DNA of 64,000 nt from CAJBIL01 sp049295655. Its GTDB lineage: Bacteria; Pseudomonadota; Gammaproteobacteria; Burkholderiales; Rhodocyclaceae. The notes under the pieces are model-generated. The model searched no databases. It was not told the DNA's origin and was given only the letters and a program-made list of their open reading frames with translations. The stretch lies in contig JBAQRB010000024.1 of the NCBI GenBank assembly GCA_049295655.1, positions 1-64,000 on the forward strand, given 5' to 3'. Of the stretch, positions 42,541 through 50,803 are shown piece by piece; positions within the stretch are counted from its first letter, which is position 1, and the number at the start of each line of letters is the position of its first letter. Made by a program: the position numbers and the translations under genes.

Positions 42541-44802
42541 TTACCCCTCTCCCGCAGGCACGGCGAGCGATGCGCGTGCCGCTATTTCCTGAGCATAATG
42601 AATAAAGGCTTCGTGAATCTGTTCGCGCAGCTCGTCGTCGTCCCATGGCTTGGTCAGGAAACGGAAAATGGCGCCGTGATTGATCGCATTGGTCAGCGAA
42701 GCCAGATCGCTGTAGCCTGAGAGCACCATGCGCACGGTTCGTGGATAAAGCGCTTTGACGCGGCTGAGAAACTCGGTTCCGTTCATGTACGGCATGCGCT
42801 GGTCGGAAACGATCACCTGCACCTCGTTCAATGCCAGCAGTTCGAGTGCGGCAGCACCGGAAGTGGCGCACAGAATGCGGTAACCGCTGTGCCGCAGCAG
42901 ACGTTTCAGTGTATTCAGGATATCTTCCTCGTCGTCGACGAGGAGCAGCGTGCGTAGCGCGGGGTCTGCCTCAGCGCTGCTCAGCGGCAGGTGCTCGGCG
43001 CGCTCGATGAAGTCGCGAAAGCCATCGGCCGGCAGCGGTTGCGAGAAGAAATAGCCCTGTAACTGTTCGCAATTCTGCTGGCGCAGATAGCGCATCTGGC
43101 TTTCGGTTTCGACGCCCTCGGCCACCACGTACAGCCCCAGGCTGTGCGCCATGGCGATGACGGCAATGGCGATCAATGCATCGTCGGGTTCGGTGGTGAT
43201 GTTCTGTACGAAGGAGCGGTCGATCTTCAGGCAATCGAACGGAAAGCGCTTGAGGTAACCGAGGCTGGAATAGCCAGTGCCGAAATCGTCCATCGCCAGA
43301 CTGACGCCAAGCGCCTTGAGTCGCCGCAGCACACTCTCCGCCGTATCGAGATTCTGCATGACCATCGACTCGGTCACTTCGATCTGTAGCCATTTCGGGG
43401 CAAGACCGGCATCACCCAGCGCCGATGCGACGATCTCGACGATATTTTCCTGCCGGCACTGGCGCGCCGAAAGGTTGACCGCAATGGTCAGCGCCTGCAA
43501 GCCCTCGCGTTGCCAACGCGCCGCTTGCAGGCAGGCTTCGCGCAATACCCATTCGCCGATCGGCAGGATGATTCCCGACTCTTCGGCGAGCGGAATGAAG
43601 TGGGCCGGCAGAACCAGACCTTTCGCCGGATGCTGCCAGCGAATCAGCGCCTCGGCGCCGCAGATCTCGCCGGAATACAGATCGGCCTTGGGCTGATAAT
43701 AAAGCTTCAGTTCGCCGCGCTCCAGCGCACCACGCAAGCCGGCTTCAAGCTCGGCCTCCTCCTGGGCGCGCTCGTTCATCACCTGTGCGTAACAGTTGAA
43801 ACCGTTGCGCCCGCCGGCCTTGACCTGATACATGGCAAGATCGGCCAGGCGCAGCAGCGACGGCGCATCGCTCGCGTCCTGCGGATAAAAGCTGATGCCA
43901 ATGCTGGGCGTGACGAACAACTCGCGGCCATCGAGATCGAAAGGCTGCGCCAACAAGGCGAGTAATTTTCGGGCGAGCATCGTCGCGTCTTCATGCCGGG
44001 CCAGCTCGCTCAACACGAGAACGAACTCGTCGCCGCCGATGCGGGCAACGGTATCGCCTTCGCGAACGCTTCCCTCTAGGCGTGTCGCCACGGCCTTCAA
44101 CAGGCTGTCGCCAAGGCTGTGGCCCAGGCTGTCATTCACCTGCTTGAAGCGATCCAGATCGATCAACAGGACGGCGGCGATGCTCCCGTCGCGCGCACTG
44201 TGCGTGACGGCCTGCGTCAGCCGGTCGGCGAGCAGCGTGCGGTTGGCCAAACCGGTCAGCATATCGTGGGTGGCCAGATACGCTACCTGGCTATCCCGGA
44301 ATACCTGCTCGCTGACGTCGTCAAGAATGCTGACATAATGACCGATCGCCCCCTGGGCGTCGGGCGCCGGCACGACGGAAAGCTGGTTCCAGAAGGACGA
44401 ACCGTCCTTGCGGCAGCACTGCACCATGGCCTGCCCCGAGTCATGCGAGCGCAATGCGTGCCGGATGACGTCAAGTGCCGGCTGGTCGAGCGCCTCGCCG
44501 AGCAGGAAATGCGCGCTGCGACCGATCGCCTCTTTTGCCGGATAACCGGTGATGCGCTCAAAAGCCGGGTTAACGTAGATAATCGGGTGCTGCGGCGCCA
44601 CGGCATCGGTCATCATGATGCCATTGGACGATGACTCGACGGCGCGTACAAACAACTGTAAGCAACGCCATGCCGCCTCGCTGTGCGTGCCAGCCGCCGG
44701 CGCTCCCGACAGCGCGCGCAGCAGGGACGATGCATCGAAGCGCTGCCCGCCTTCGGGGCTATCGAGAAAATCCTTCAGTGCATCGGAGATCGGCATGGTC
44801 AT
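42541..44802 (-). CDS. PAS-GGDEF-EAL-REC protein
   Basis: A 753-aa protein. PAS/PAC lies at about 50-170 (ITGYPAKEAIGRSAHFLLGEAL), and GGDEF at about 175-340 has the intact active site ARIGGDEFVLVL. EAL at about 350-600 starts GAEALIRWQHP and keeps DDFGTGYSS and QGYFFSQPL. A C-terminal receiver (about 620-740) has VIVSDQRMPYMNG and FRFLTKPWDDDELR. Both making and breaking c-di-GMP are possible from the motifs. The receiver sits at the C-terminus, an unusual order. An ATG at 44802 is chosen; a TTG 30 bp upstream is the alternative. It heads the signalling island, 384 bp before the rest. Confidence 0.9.
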   Translation of the reverse strand: MTMPISDALKDFLDSPEGGQRFDASSLLRALSGAPAAGTHSEAAWRCLQLFVRAVESSSNGIMMTDAVAPQHPIIYVNPAFERITGYPAKEAIGRSAHFLLGEALDQPALDVIRHALRSHDSGQAMVQCCRKDGSSFWNQLSVVPAPDAQGAIGHYVSILDDVSEQVFRDSQVAYLATHDMLTGLANRTLLADRLTQAVTHSARDGSIAAVLLIDLDRFKQVNDSLGHSLGDSLLKAVATRLEGSVREGDTVARIGGDEFVLVLSELARHEDATMLARKLLALLAQPFDLDGRELFVTPSIGISFYPQDASDAPSLLRLADLAMYQVKAGGRNGFNCYAQVMNERAQEEAELEAGLRGALERGELKLYYQPKADLYSGEICGAEALIRWQHPAKGLVLPAHFIPLAEESGIILPIGEWVLREACLQAARWQREGLQALTIAVNLSARQCRQENIVEIVASALGDAGLAPKWLQIEVTESMVMQNLDTAESVLRRLKALGVSLAMDDFGTGYSSLGYLKRFPFDCLKIDRSFVQNITTEPDDALIAIAVIAMAHSLGLYVVAEGVETESQMRYLRQQNCEQLQGYFFSQPLPADGFRDFIERAEHLPLSSAEADPALRTLLLVDDEEDILNTLKRLLRHSGYRILCATSGAAALELLALNEVQVIVSDQRMPYMNGTEFLSRVKALYPRTVRMVLSGYSDLASLTNAINHGAIFRFLTKPWDDDELREQIHEAFIHYAQEIAARASLAVPAGEG

Positions 44803-44906
44803 TGCGATGGGTCTATCAACTGAGGCAATCAATAGGTAGAAATATTCTCACTTACCAAAGGGCAGTGTAAAGCAAATGCGCGACACGAAACGCGCAAGCG
44901 TCCGTC

Positions 44907-45395
44907 TCAAGCACCGATGCGCAGACCGGTCTTCTTGAGTATCTGCGTCGAGAACAGCACGTCGTGCGCCCGGAAATCGGCGCCGAGCAGTTCGGCGATC
45001 TGAGCGACCTTGCTCAGCACCTCTTCACGCGAACTGCCGTGCACCATGGCGAACAGGTTGTACGGCCACGCCGGCAGCTTGCGCGGCCGATGGTAGCAGT
45101 GCGTCACGAAATCCAGCGCGCCGATGCGCGCACCGAGCTCGTCGATGCGCTCGTCCGGCACGTCCCAGACACTCATGCCATTCGCCGTGTAGCCGATCGC
45201 GTAGTGATTGGGCACGGCACCGATGCGGCGGATGACGCCGCGTTCGAGCATGCTGGCAAGGCACGCCATGACCTCCTCGACCGGTGCGCCCAGCTGCTCG
45301 GCCAGTGCATGGTAGGGGCGCGGCACGAGCGGCAGACCGCCCTGTGTGGCGACGACGAGACGGCGCTCCAGATCATCAACCGTAATGGTATTCAT
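44907..45395 (-). CDS. nirH: Siroheme decarboxylase subunit NirH (AsnC/Lrp-like)
   Basis: A 162-aa protein with an Lrp-type winged helix (LERRLVVATQGGLPLVPRPY) and an AsnC-like beta-alpha-beta domain. It carries the heme d1 group signatures RRIGAVPNHYAIGYTANGMSVWDVPD and VTHCYHRPRKLPAWPYNLFAMVHG. With NirD, L and G it removes two acetate carboxyls of siroheme to give didecarboxysiroheme, an intermediate of heme d1. It overlaps nirG by ATGA and is the last gene of the run. nirJ, nirE and nirS are not in the window. Confidence 0.86.
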   Translation of the reverse strand: MNTITVDDLERRLVVATQGGLPLVPRPYHALAEQLGAPVEEVMACLASMLERGVIRRIGAVPNHYAIGYTANGMSVWDVPDERIDELGARIGALDFVTHCYHRPRKLPAWPYNLFAMVHGSSREEVLSKVAQIAELLGADFRAHDVLFSTQILKKTGLRIGA

Positions 45396-45880
45396 GAACA
45401 CACCGCCAGCTTCATTTCGACGAAGAACTCCTTGAGTTTGGGGAAAGGAAAGACCGGCAGGCCGGTAGCGTCTTCGATCTTCTGCACGGCGCTGGCAATC
45501 CCTTCCGGCGTCTCGGTGGCCAAGACGAACCACATATTGAACTCGCACTGCCGGGCGCTCTCGCGGCGGTAGTTGTGCGCGACTTCCGGAAAGGCGTTCA
45601 CCGCGGCCAGCACGCGATCCCAATCGGCGTCCGGCACGCACATGGCCGCCAGCACGAAGGCGCCGCCCATGCGCTCGACCTGGAACATCGGGCCGAAGCG
45701 GGTCAGCACGCGGGTGTCGAGCATGCGCTGCAGGCGCGAGAGCAGCGCTTCTTCGCTGATGCCGAGCGCTACGGCGGCCTCGGCGTAGGGTCGCTCGCAG
45801 ATCGGGAAATCGCCCTGCAGGCGATCGATGATCGCGCGGTCGATCTCGTCGATCGCTTTGATGGTCGCGGTTTCACGCAT
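45392..45880 (-). CDS. nirG: Siroheme decarboxylase subunit NirG (AsnC/Lrp-like)
   Basis: A 162-aa protein, the same length as the neighbouring NirH. It starts with an Lrp-type HTH (IDEIDRAIIDRLQGDFPICERPY) and carries the family motif LTRFGPMFQVERMGGAFVLAAMCVP and FPEVAHNYRRE...FNMWFVLATE. It is a partner of NirD, L and H in siroheme decarboxylation. The ATG at 45880 and a GTG at 45889 are both possible; each overlaps the nirDL stop at 45873. It lacks a strong RBS, consistent with translational coupling. Confidence 0.86.
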   Translation of the reverse strand: MRETATIKAIDEIDRAIIDRLQGDFPICERPYAEAAVALGISEEALLSRLQRMLDTRVLTRFGPMFQVERMGGAFVLAAMCVPDADWDRVLAAVNAFPEVAHNYRRESARQCEFNMWFVLATETPEGIASAVQKIEDATGLPVFPFPKLKEFFVEMKLAVCS

Positions 45881-46853
45881 AACGGGCACCGGTCTGCTTG
45901 AAACGGGTCAGTGAAAACAGGGTGTCGTGTGCGTAAGCAGAAAGCTTGAGGCGCTCGCGCAGTTCGGCAATTTTTGCTTCGACTTCAGTGCGCGCCTGCC
46001 CGTGAATCATGCAAAAGAGGTTGTACGGCCAGTCCGGCCGCACGCGCGGGCGCTGATAGCACAGGGTGACGCCCGGTTCGCCCGCCAGCATCTCGCCGAG
46101 CGTCCCGACCAGCGGATCGGGAATATCCTGCACCAGCATGGCATTGGCCGTGTAGCCAAGCTCATGGTGGCGAACGACGACGCCGAAACGCTTGATGACG
46201 CCCTCCTCGCACCAGCGGCTGATCCTTTCGAGCACTTCGCTCTCTTCGCAGCCGACCCGGTTGGCGAGGACCTGGAAGGGGCGGATGAAGAGCGGCAGGC
46301 CCTCCTGCAGCGCCATCACCAGACGCCGTTCGAGTTCGCCGAGCTGCCTCGGCGGCATGAAGGGACGGGCCTGCACCGCGCGCTTCTCCTCCTTGCCGTT
46401 CAGCGAGAAACCGAGGTCGATGTGGTATTCCCGCTCGAGTGGCAACTTCAGCACCGGATAGCCGGCGGCCTGCGCGATGGCGCCAAGCGCCGCCTGCAGC
46501 CGGCCTTCCGAACCGGCGGTGACGACGAACCACAGGTTGTAGCGGTGTTCGCGTTGGTAATTGTGATTGACCTCGGGAAAACGATTGACCGACTCGGCAA
46601 CGCGCGCCAGCTTCTCGGGCGGCACGGCCATGGCGGCCAGCGTGCTGGCGCCGATCCGCTTCGGCGCGAAGACGGCGCCGACGCGCGAAATCTTCCCTTC
46701 GCGGCGCAGTTCCTCGAGCATGCGCAGCACCGCGCCCTCGGCGACGCCAAGCGTCGCCGCGAGTTCGGCGAACGGCGCCGGGCAAAGCGGAAAATTTCGC
46801 TGGAAATTGTTGAGCAGGCGAAAGTCGAGTGTTTCTTCCATTGCTTCTTCCAT
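45873..46853 (-). CDS. nirDL: NirD-NirL fusion, siroheme decarboxylase subunit
   Basis: A 326-aa protein made of two Lrp/AsnC-like halves. Residues 1-160 are NirD-like (RVGAVFAPKRIGASTLAAMAVP, FPEVNHNYQRE...YNLWFVVTA). Residues 170-326 are NirL-like (LERRLVMALQEGLPLFIRPF, HHELGYTANAMLVQDIPD, YQRPRVRPDWPYNLFCMIHG). In many denitrifiers these are separate genes; fused versions are known. It acts on siroheme in heme d1 formation, with the H ligands in the HNYQRE and HHELGY motifs. It is 7 bp downstream of nirF. M1 is used; an ATG four codons later has a better RBS spacing. Confidence 0.9.
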   Translation of the reverse strand: MEEAMEETLDFRLLNNFQRNFPLCPAPFAELAATLGVAEGAVLRMLEELRREGKISRVGAVFAPKRIGASTLAAMAVPPEKLARVAESVNRFPEVNHNYQREHRYNLWFVVTAGSEGRLQAALGAIAQAAGYPVLKLPLEREYHIDLGFSLNGKEEKRAVQARPFMPPRQLGELERRLVMALQEGLPLFIRPFQVLANRVGCEESEVLERISRWCEEGVIKRFGVVVRHHELGYTANAMLVQDIPDPLVGTLGEMLAGEPGVTLCYQRPRVRPDWPYNLFCMIHGQARTEVEAKIAELRERLKLSAYAHDTLFSLTRFKQTGARYA

Positions 46854-46860
46854 CGCTCGA

Positions 46861-48027
46861 TCAGAATCCGGTGCGGCTGGCGCGGCTGGTGAAGAAAATG
46901 CCGCTCGGGCTGTCGGCGGCGAACTCGCCGATCCTGGCGAAAGTCGCCGTATCGTAGATCAGGACCTTGTTGTCGTCGCGCGCCGAGAGCCAGACGTGCT
47001 CGCCGCGCGGCGTGAATTCCATGTGCAGGATGGCCTTGCCGGGCTCCATCGTCTTGACGATCTTGCCGGTCAGCGTGTCGATCACTTCAACCGACGAATT
47101 GTCGGGAAAAGCGTAATTGACCCAGATCTGCCGCCCGTCCGGCCGCGCCATGACAAACACCGGCTGCCCCTTGACCTTGATCCGGCCGACCTCGCGCCAG
47201 TTGTCGGCATCGACCACCAGCACTTCGTGGCGGCCGATCGCCGGCAGGTAGGCATGGCCCTGCGCCATCGACCAGCCGCGCAGATGCGGCATCTTGAAGA
47301 CCGGCAGCTTCTCCTGTCCGCGCCCGTAGTTCGCGAGGATCTTGCGCGCCCCCTGCTGCGGCAGCCAGGTATCGAGCAGGGCAATGCCATCCTCACCGAA
47401 CAGCCCGGTCATGTAGAAACGCCCATCCGGCGTGACCAGCCCGTCGTAGGGCTGCTGTCCGGCAGGGAAACGCTGCGTTGTCGGATGCCGCGGATCGGAA
47501 AAGTCGCTCACCCAGATCTCGCCGCCTTCGAACAAGGCATAGCCGAAGCGGTTGCCCGACAGATCGGCCAGTCCGACGACCTTGGAAAATTTGCCCGGCG
47601 CGTATTCGGCCGGCACCTCGGAGAGCAGTTCGAGCGTATCGACGTCGAACGCCTTGATGCCGCCCGGCGTGTAATTCTGAGCAACGACGATGCGGCCATC
47701 CTGCGAGATCGAGCCGCCGATCGAGTTGCCGGCCTGCATGATGCGCTTGACGACGCGCGCTTCGAGCAGATCGACCTTGGTCAGGCCGCCATCGCGACCG
47801 AAAATGAAGGCGTAGCGCCCATCGCGCGAATAGACGGCGGAGGCATGCGAGAGGTCGCCCAGTCCCTCGATCCGGGCATAGGGCGCGCGCTTGCTGGTAT
47901 CGACCAACGTCAGCTTGCCGCTGGCGCGTTCGATGACCAGACCGAGATCGCCGGTGCCGCGCAGTTGTGGCGGCGTAGCGCAGGCGGAAAGGAGGACGAC
48001 GGACAGGAGGGCGAGAATTTTTCGCAT
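46861..48027 (-). CDS. nirF: NirF, heme d1 biosynthesis lipoprotein
   Basis: A 388-aa protein with a lipoprotein signal peptide (MRKILALLSVVLLSACA, lipobox cysteine C16). The rest is a beta-propeller similar to the cytochrome cd1 d1 domain (SHASAVYSRDGRYAFIFGRDGG, MQAGNSIGGSISQDGRIVVAQNYTPG, MEFTPRGEHVWLSARDDNKV). NirF works in the periplasm at a late step of heme d1 maturation. The start at 48027 is chosen because it makes the lipobox N-terminal; an in-frame start 36 bp upstream does not. It begins about 80 bp after the TlpA-like gene and is the first of the nirF-DL-G-H run. Confidence 0.9.
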   Translation of the reverse strand: MRKILALLSVVLLSACATPPQLRGTGDLGLVIERASGKLTLVDTSKRAPYARIEGLGDLSHASAVYSRDGRYAFIFGRDGGLTKVDLLEARVVKRIMQAGNSIGGSISQDGRIVVAQNYTPGGIKAFDVDTLELLSEVPAEYAPGKFSKVVGLADLSGNRFGYALFEGGEIWVSDFSDPRHPTTQRFPAGQQPYDGLVTPDGRFYMTGLFGEDGIALLDTWLPQQGARKILANYGRGQEKLPVFKMPHLRGWSMAQGHAYLPAIGRHEVLVVDADNWREVGRIKVKGQPVFVMARPDGRQIWVNYAFPDNSSVEVIDTLTGKIVKTMEPGKAILHMEFTPRGEHVWLSARDDNKVLIYDTATFARIGEFAADSPSGIFFTSRASRTGF

Positions 48028-48098
48028 GGACGATCTCAAGGGCTGATCAAACAAAAACGGCACAGCCCGAAGGATGCGCCGCCCGCTAGCGGAATACT

Positions 48099-48112
48099 TT
48101 GGCTTAGGTCAA
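48099..48112 (-). promoter_or_regulatory. Degenerate FNR-like box before nirF
   Basis: TTGGCTTAGGTCAA matches TTGAT-N4-ATCAA at 7 of 10 positions. It is centred about 78 bp upstream of the nirF start, a distance similar to that of the better boxes in the nos cluster. It overlaps the last codons of the TlpA gene. The match is weak and may be chance. Confidence 0.28.
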
Positions 48113-48636
48113 AGGATGGGCTTGATCGCCGCTTCCATCTCGGCCTTGCTCATGGCGCCGAGTTTCTTGGCGACGATCTTGCCGCTGCGGTCGATGACCA
48201 CCGTGAACGGCAGGCCGGATTTCGGGTTGCCGAGCGCCTGCATCAGTTCGATGCCGCCCTGCGCACCGGCAATGACCAGCGGGTAGCTCATTTCGTAGGC
48301 CTTGGCGAACTCGCGAACGCTGTCGCGGTTGGCAGGATCCTCGACGGCAACGCCGACAATGACCAGGCCCTTGCCTTTGTATCTGGCGTGCATCTCGGCC
48401 AGATCGGGGATTTCCTTGCGGCACGGGCCGCACCAGCGCGCCCAGAAATTGACGACGAGCGGCTTGCCCTTCAGCGAGGCGAAAGCGAGCGGCTGCTCGT
48501 CCGGCGTGTTCATCGTCAGCGCGAAGAAAGCCGCGGCTGACGTCGTTTCATCGGCACCGGCGGGGATGGCCGCAAACAGCCCCAGCAGGGCCAGGAGCGC
48601 CAACGTGTCGCCGGCCAGCTTTCTCAAGCGTGCCAT
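48109..48636 (-). CDS. TlpA/ResA-like periplasmic thioredoxin of the nos cluster
   Basis: A 175-aa protein with an N-terminal signal or anchor segment (LALLALLGLFAAIPAGA). A thioredoxin-fold domain has WCGPC with C69 and C72 (NFWARWCGPCRKE) and the cis-Pro region SGLPFTVVIDRSG. Such proteins keep cysteines of copper or heme sites reduced in the periplasm. Its ATG overlaps the nosY stop (TGATG). The likely clients are NosL, the NosZ CuA site, the SCO protein or apocytochromes c. Confidence 0.88.
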   Translation of the reverse strand: MARLRKLAGDTLALLALLGLFAAIPAGADETTSAAAFFALTMNTPDEQPLAFASLKGKPLVVNFWARWCGPCRKEIPDLAEMHARYKGKGLVIVGVAVEDPANRDSVREFAKAYEMSYPLVIAGAQGGIELMQALGNPKSGLPFTVVIDRSGKIVAKKLGAMSKAEMEAAIKPIL

Positions 48637-49463
48637 CACGGCAGGTCCGAGCGGCGGAAGGTCAGGTAGCCGACCAGCGCACAGAGCGAACCAATCAGCA
48701 CCGGGTAGACCAGCGCGTAGACCTGATAAGCGGTTGCGCCGAAAAGATCGAGGATGACGTAGGCCGACGGCCCGAGGACGATCAGCTGCGGATCGAACAT
48801 GGCCAGCGCCGCCGTGCGGAAAACCTGCAGCGGGTTGGCCAGTGCGATGCTCACCGCGACCTCGGGGGCGACGTGGCCCTGGATCATGATGCCGAGCAGG
48901 ATCAGGTCGAGGAAAAGCAGCATCGTCAGCCAGACCATGAAGGCCGCGCCCTGTGCCACGTCGGTGCTGCGCGCCAGCGTCGAAATCAGCATGCCGATAC
49001 CGAGAAAGCACCAAGCCATCGCCGCGAGCAGCGCGGTGTAGTAGAAGAACATTCCCCACGGCACTTCGACGCCCTGGATCAGCGACCAGACCACCGAGCC
49101 GAGCATGGCGACGAAAACCGGCAGGAAAATGGTGACGTAGCGGCCGATGATCTTGCCCCAGAACCATGCCGAAAGCGACACCGGCAACGAGAGCAGATAT
49201 TCGAAAACGCCGGCCTCGCGGTCGCCGGCAACCGAACGCACCGTCGTGATCAGGACAAAGACCGGCAGGATGGCCATGGTCAGCTGGATGTAGGTGACCA
49301 GCAGGCGCGACAGGCCGATAAAACCGAGCACGCGCGACTCGGTGAGGCCGAAGGCGAAGAGCAGCGCGACGATGCCGCCGAAGACCAGGCTGTAGATCAG
49401 GAACCAGCGCGCACGCAAGGATTCGACGATATCGAGCTTGGCGGTCAGAAAGAGTGTGTTCAT
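48636..49463 (-). CDS. nosY: NosY, ABC permease for NosZ maturation
   Basis: A 275-aa protein with about six membrane helices, of ABC-2 permease type. The conserved motif LITTVRSVAGDREAGVFEYLLSLP lies after the first helices. With NosF and NosD it forms the NosDFY complex, which energises delivery of sulfur or copper to the CuZ site of NosZ. The ATG at 49463 lies 15 bp after the nosL stop; a GTG immediately after that stop is the alternative. It overlaps the TlpA-like gene at its 3' end. Confidence 0.92.
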   Translation of the reverse strand: MNTLFLTAKLDIVESLRARWFLIYSLVFGGIVALLFAFGLTESRVLGFIGLSRLLVTYIQLTMAILPVFVLITTVRSVAGDREAGVFEYLLSLPVSLSAWFWGKIIGRYVTIFLPVFVAMLGSVVWSLIQGVEVPWGMFFYYTALLAAMAWCFLGIGMLISTLARSTDVAQGAAFMVWLTMLLFLDLILLGIMIQGHVAPEVAVSIALANPLQVFRTAALAMFDPQLIVLGPSAYVILDLFGATAYQVYALVYPVLIGSLCALVGYLTFRRSDLP

Positions 49464-49478
49464 GCTTTGCTTATCCAC

Positions 49479-49916
49479 TCATTTGCCGCGCGAAAGAATG
49501 CGCTTTTTCATTTCGGCATAGGGAATCGCCCCGTCTTCGGGCTTGGCGAGCGCGGCAAAGTGATAACCCATCGGGCTCTTCTTGCCTTCGAGATAGAAAG
49601 CCTTGCGCGCATCGAGCCAGCCGCCGTACTGGTAGTCGGCGACCCAGTACTCGGTATTCGGCGTCTGCTCGCTGAAAGTCTGCTGCATCAGCCAGAACAT
49701 CGCGCAGCCGATGTCGTCGAACTTCCAGGGCTTGCGGTTGGCATCGCGGATCTGCGCGGCGAAACGCTTGTCGCTGATCACCATGCTGCAGCGCGGATCG
49801 GTTTCGCGATCCCATTTGATATCGACCGGGCCGGAGTTCGGCTCGCCACGGCAGCCGGCGAGTGAAAGCCCGAGAGCAGCAGCCGGCAGCGCGGCACAGA
49901 AATGGCGTCGTTTCAT
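49479..49916 (-). CDS. nosL: NosL copper chaperone lipoprotein
   Basis: A 145-aa lipoprotein. The signal peptide ends with LSLAGC (C22). The Cu(I)-binding C43-S-M45 motif stands in DPRCSMVISDKRFAAQI, followed by typical CAMFWLM and DYQYGGWLDARKAFYL segments. It carries copper to NosD for CuZ assembly. The start ATG 49916 is 2 bp after the nosF stop. It belongs to the nos operon, which runs from nosB through nosY. Confidence 0.92.
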   Translation of the reverse strand: MKRRHFCAALPAAALGLSLAGCRGEPNSGPVDIKWDRETDPRCSMVISDKRFAAQIRDANRKPWKFDDIGCAMFWLMQQTFSEQTPNTEYWVADYQYGGWLDARKAFYLEGKKSPMGYHFAALAKPEDGAIPYAEMKKRILSRGK

Positions 49917-49918
49917 AT

Positions 49919-50791
49919 TTATTGCAATGTAATCGATGGATCGACTTCGGCCATCTCGATCCGCACCAGCAGACCGACATAACGCGAAACCATGCCGAGA
50001 AAGCGCAGGCGATCGGGGCCCGAAACGAGACCATGCCACTCCAGCCCGTCGCGCCGGTCGGCAAACTGCCAGGAAACGAGCGTCTTGGCGATCGCCTGGT
50101 CGGCACGCGCCAGCGTCAGCCGGCACTCGAACAGTGCCGACAGCTTGGATTCCTCGGCAACGCGGTCGTCGAGGACGACCTTGCCCATGTCCATCTCGAC
50201 GACCCGATTGACCAGTGAGGCCACTTCGTCGAGACGGTGGCTGGAGATGATCATCGTCGTATTTTCCAGGCGCTCGGCAAGCAGCTGGAAGAAGATGTGC
50301 CGCGCTTCGGGGTCGAGGTTGGCCGCCGGCTCGTCCATCACCAGCACCTGCGTATCGCGGCCCAATGCAATGGCGATCAAGAGCTTCTGCTTCATGCCGC
50401 CGGACAGGCGGTTGAACGGACGCGCCAGAATCTCTTCGACATCGAGCCCAAGACGCGTCGCGATGCCGTGAATACGCTTCGGATCGGAGTGGCAGACCGC
50501 CGCGGCAAAATTGACCAGCTGGCCGACCGGCATCTTGAGCGGCGGCGGCAACTGCGGCACGAAACCGACCTTGCCGAGTACGCTGGTGCGTTCGTTGCGC
50601 GGACTCTGGGCGTCGATGCTGACCTTGCCGTCGTGCGTGTATTCGCCGAGCAGGCAACGGATCAGTGTCGTTTTCCCCGCACCGTTCGAGCCGATCAGCG
50701 CGATGCGCTCGCCGAGTTGAATATCCAGACTGACGCCATCGAGAACCCGATTGCGCTTGAAGAGTTTGCTTACATTTTCAAAACGAATCAT
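49919..50791 (-). CDS. nosF: NosF, ABC ATPase for NosZ maturation
   Basis: A 290-aa ATPase. Walker A is GSNGAGKT at 34-41, the signature LSGGMKQK from 129, and Walker B QVLVMDEPAANLDPE. A C-terminal domain of about 80 residues is present. It drives the NosDFY complex. It lies 12 bp from nosH and just before nosL in the operon. Confidence 0.93.
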   Translation of the reverse strand: MIRFENVSKLFKRNRVLDGVSLDIQLGERIALIGSNGAGKTTLIRCLLGEYTHDGKVSIDAQSPRNERTSVLGKVGFVPQLPPPLKMPVGQLVNFAAAVCHSDPKRIHGIATRLGLDVEEILARPFNRLSGGMKQKLLIAIALGRDTQVLVMDEPAANLDPEARHIFFQLLAERLENTTMIISSHRLDEVASLVNRVVEMDMGKVVLDDRVAEESKLSALFECRLTLARADQAIAKTLVSWQFADRRDGLEWHGLVSGPDRLRFLGMVSRYVGLLVRIEMAEVDPSITLQ

Positions 50792-50803
50792 TGACGACTT
50801 TAC

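Noticed and set aside
42188..42871. A 227-codon minus-strand frame filling the gap before the REC-PAS gene
   Set aside because: Most of it lies in the GGDEF-EAL-REC gene in another frame; the part in the gap has no RBS-supported start and no known motif.
46567..48540. A 657-codon open frame on the plus strand across nirDL and nirF
   Set aside because: It is a high-GC antisense shadow. The minus-strand frames encode recognisable NirDL, NirF and TlpA proteins with motifs, while this product is Arg/Asp-rich without any domain.
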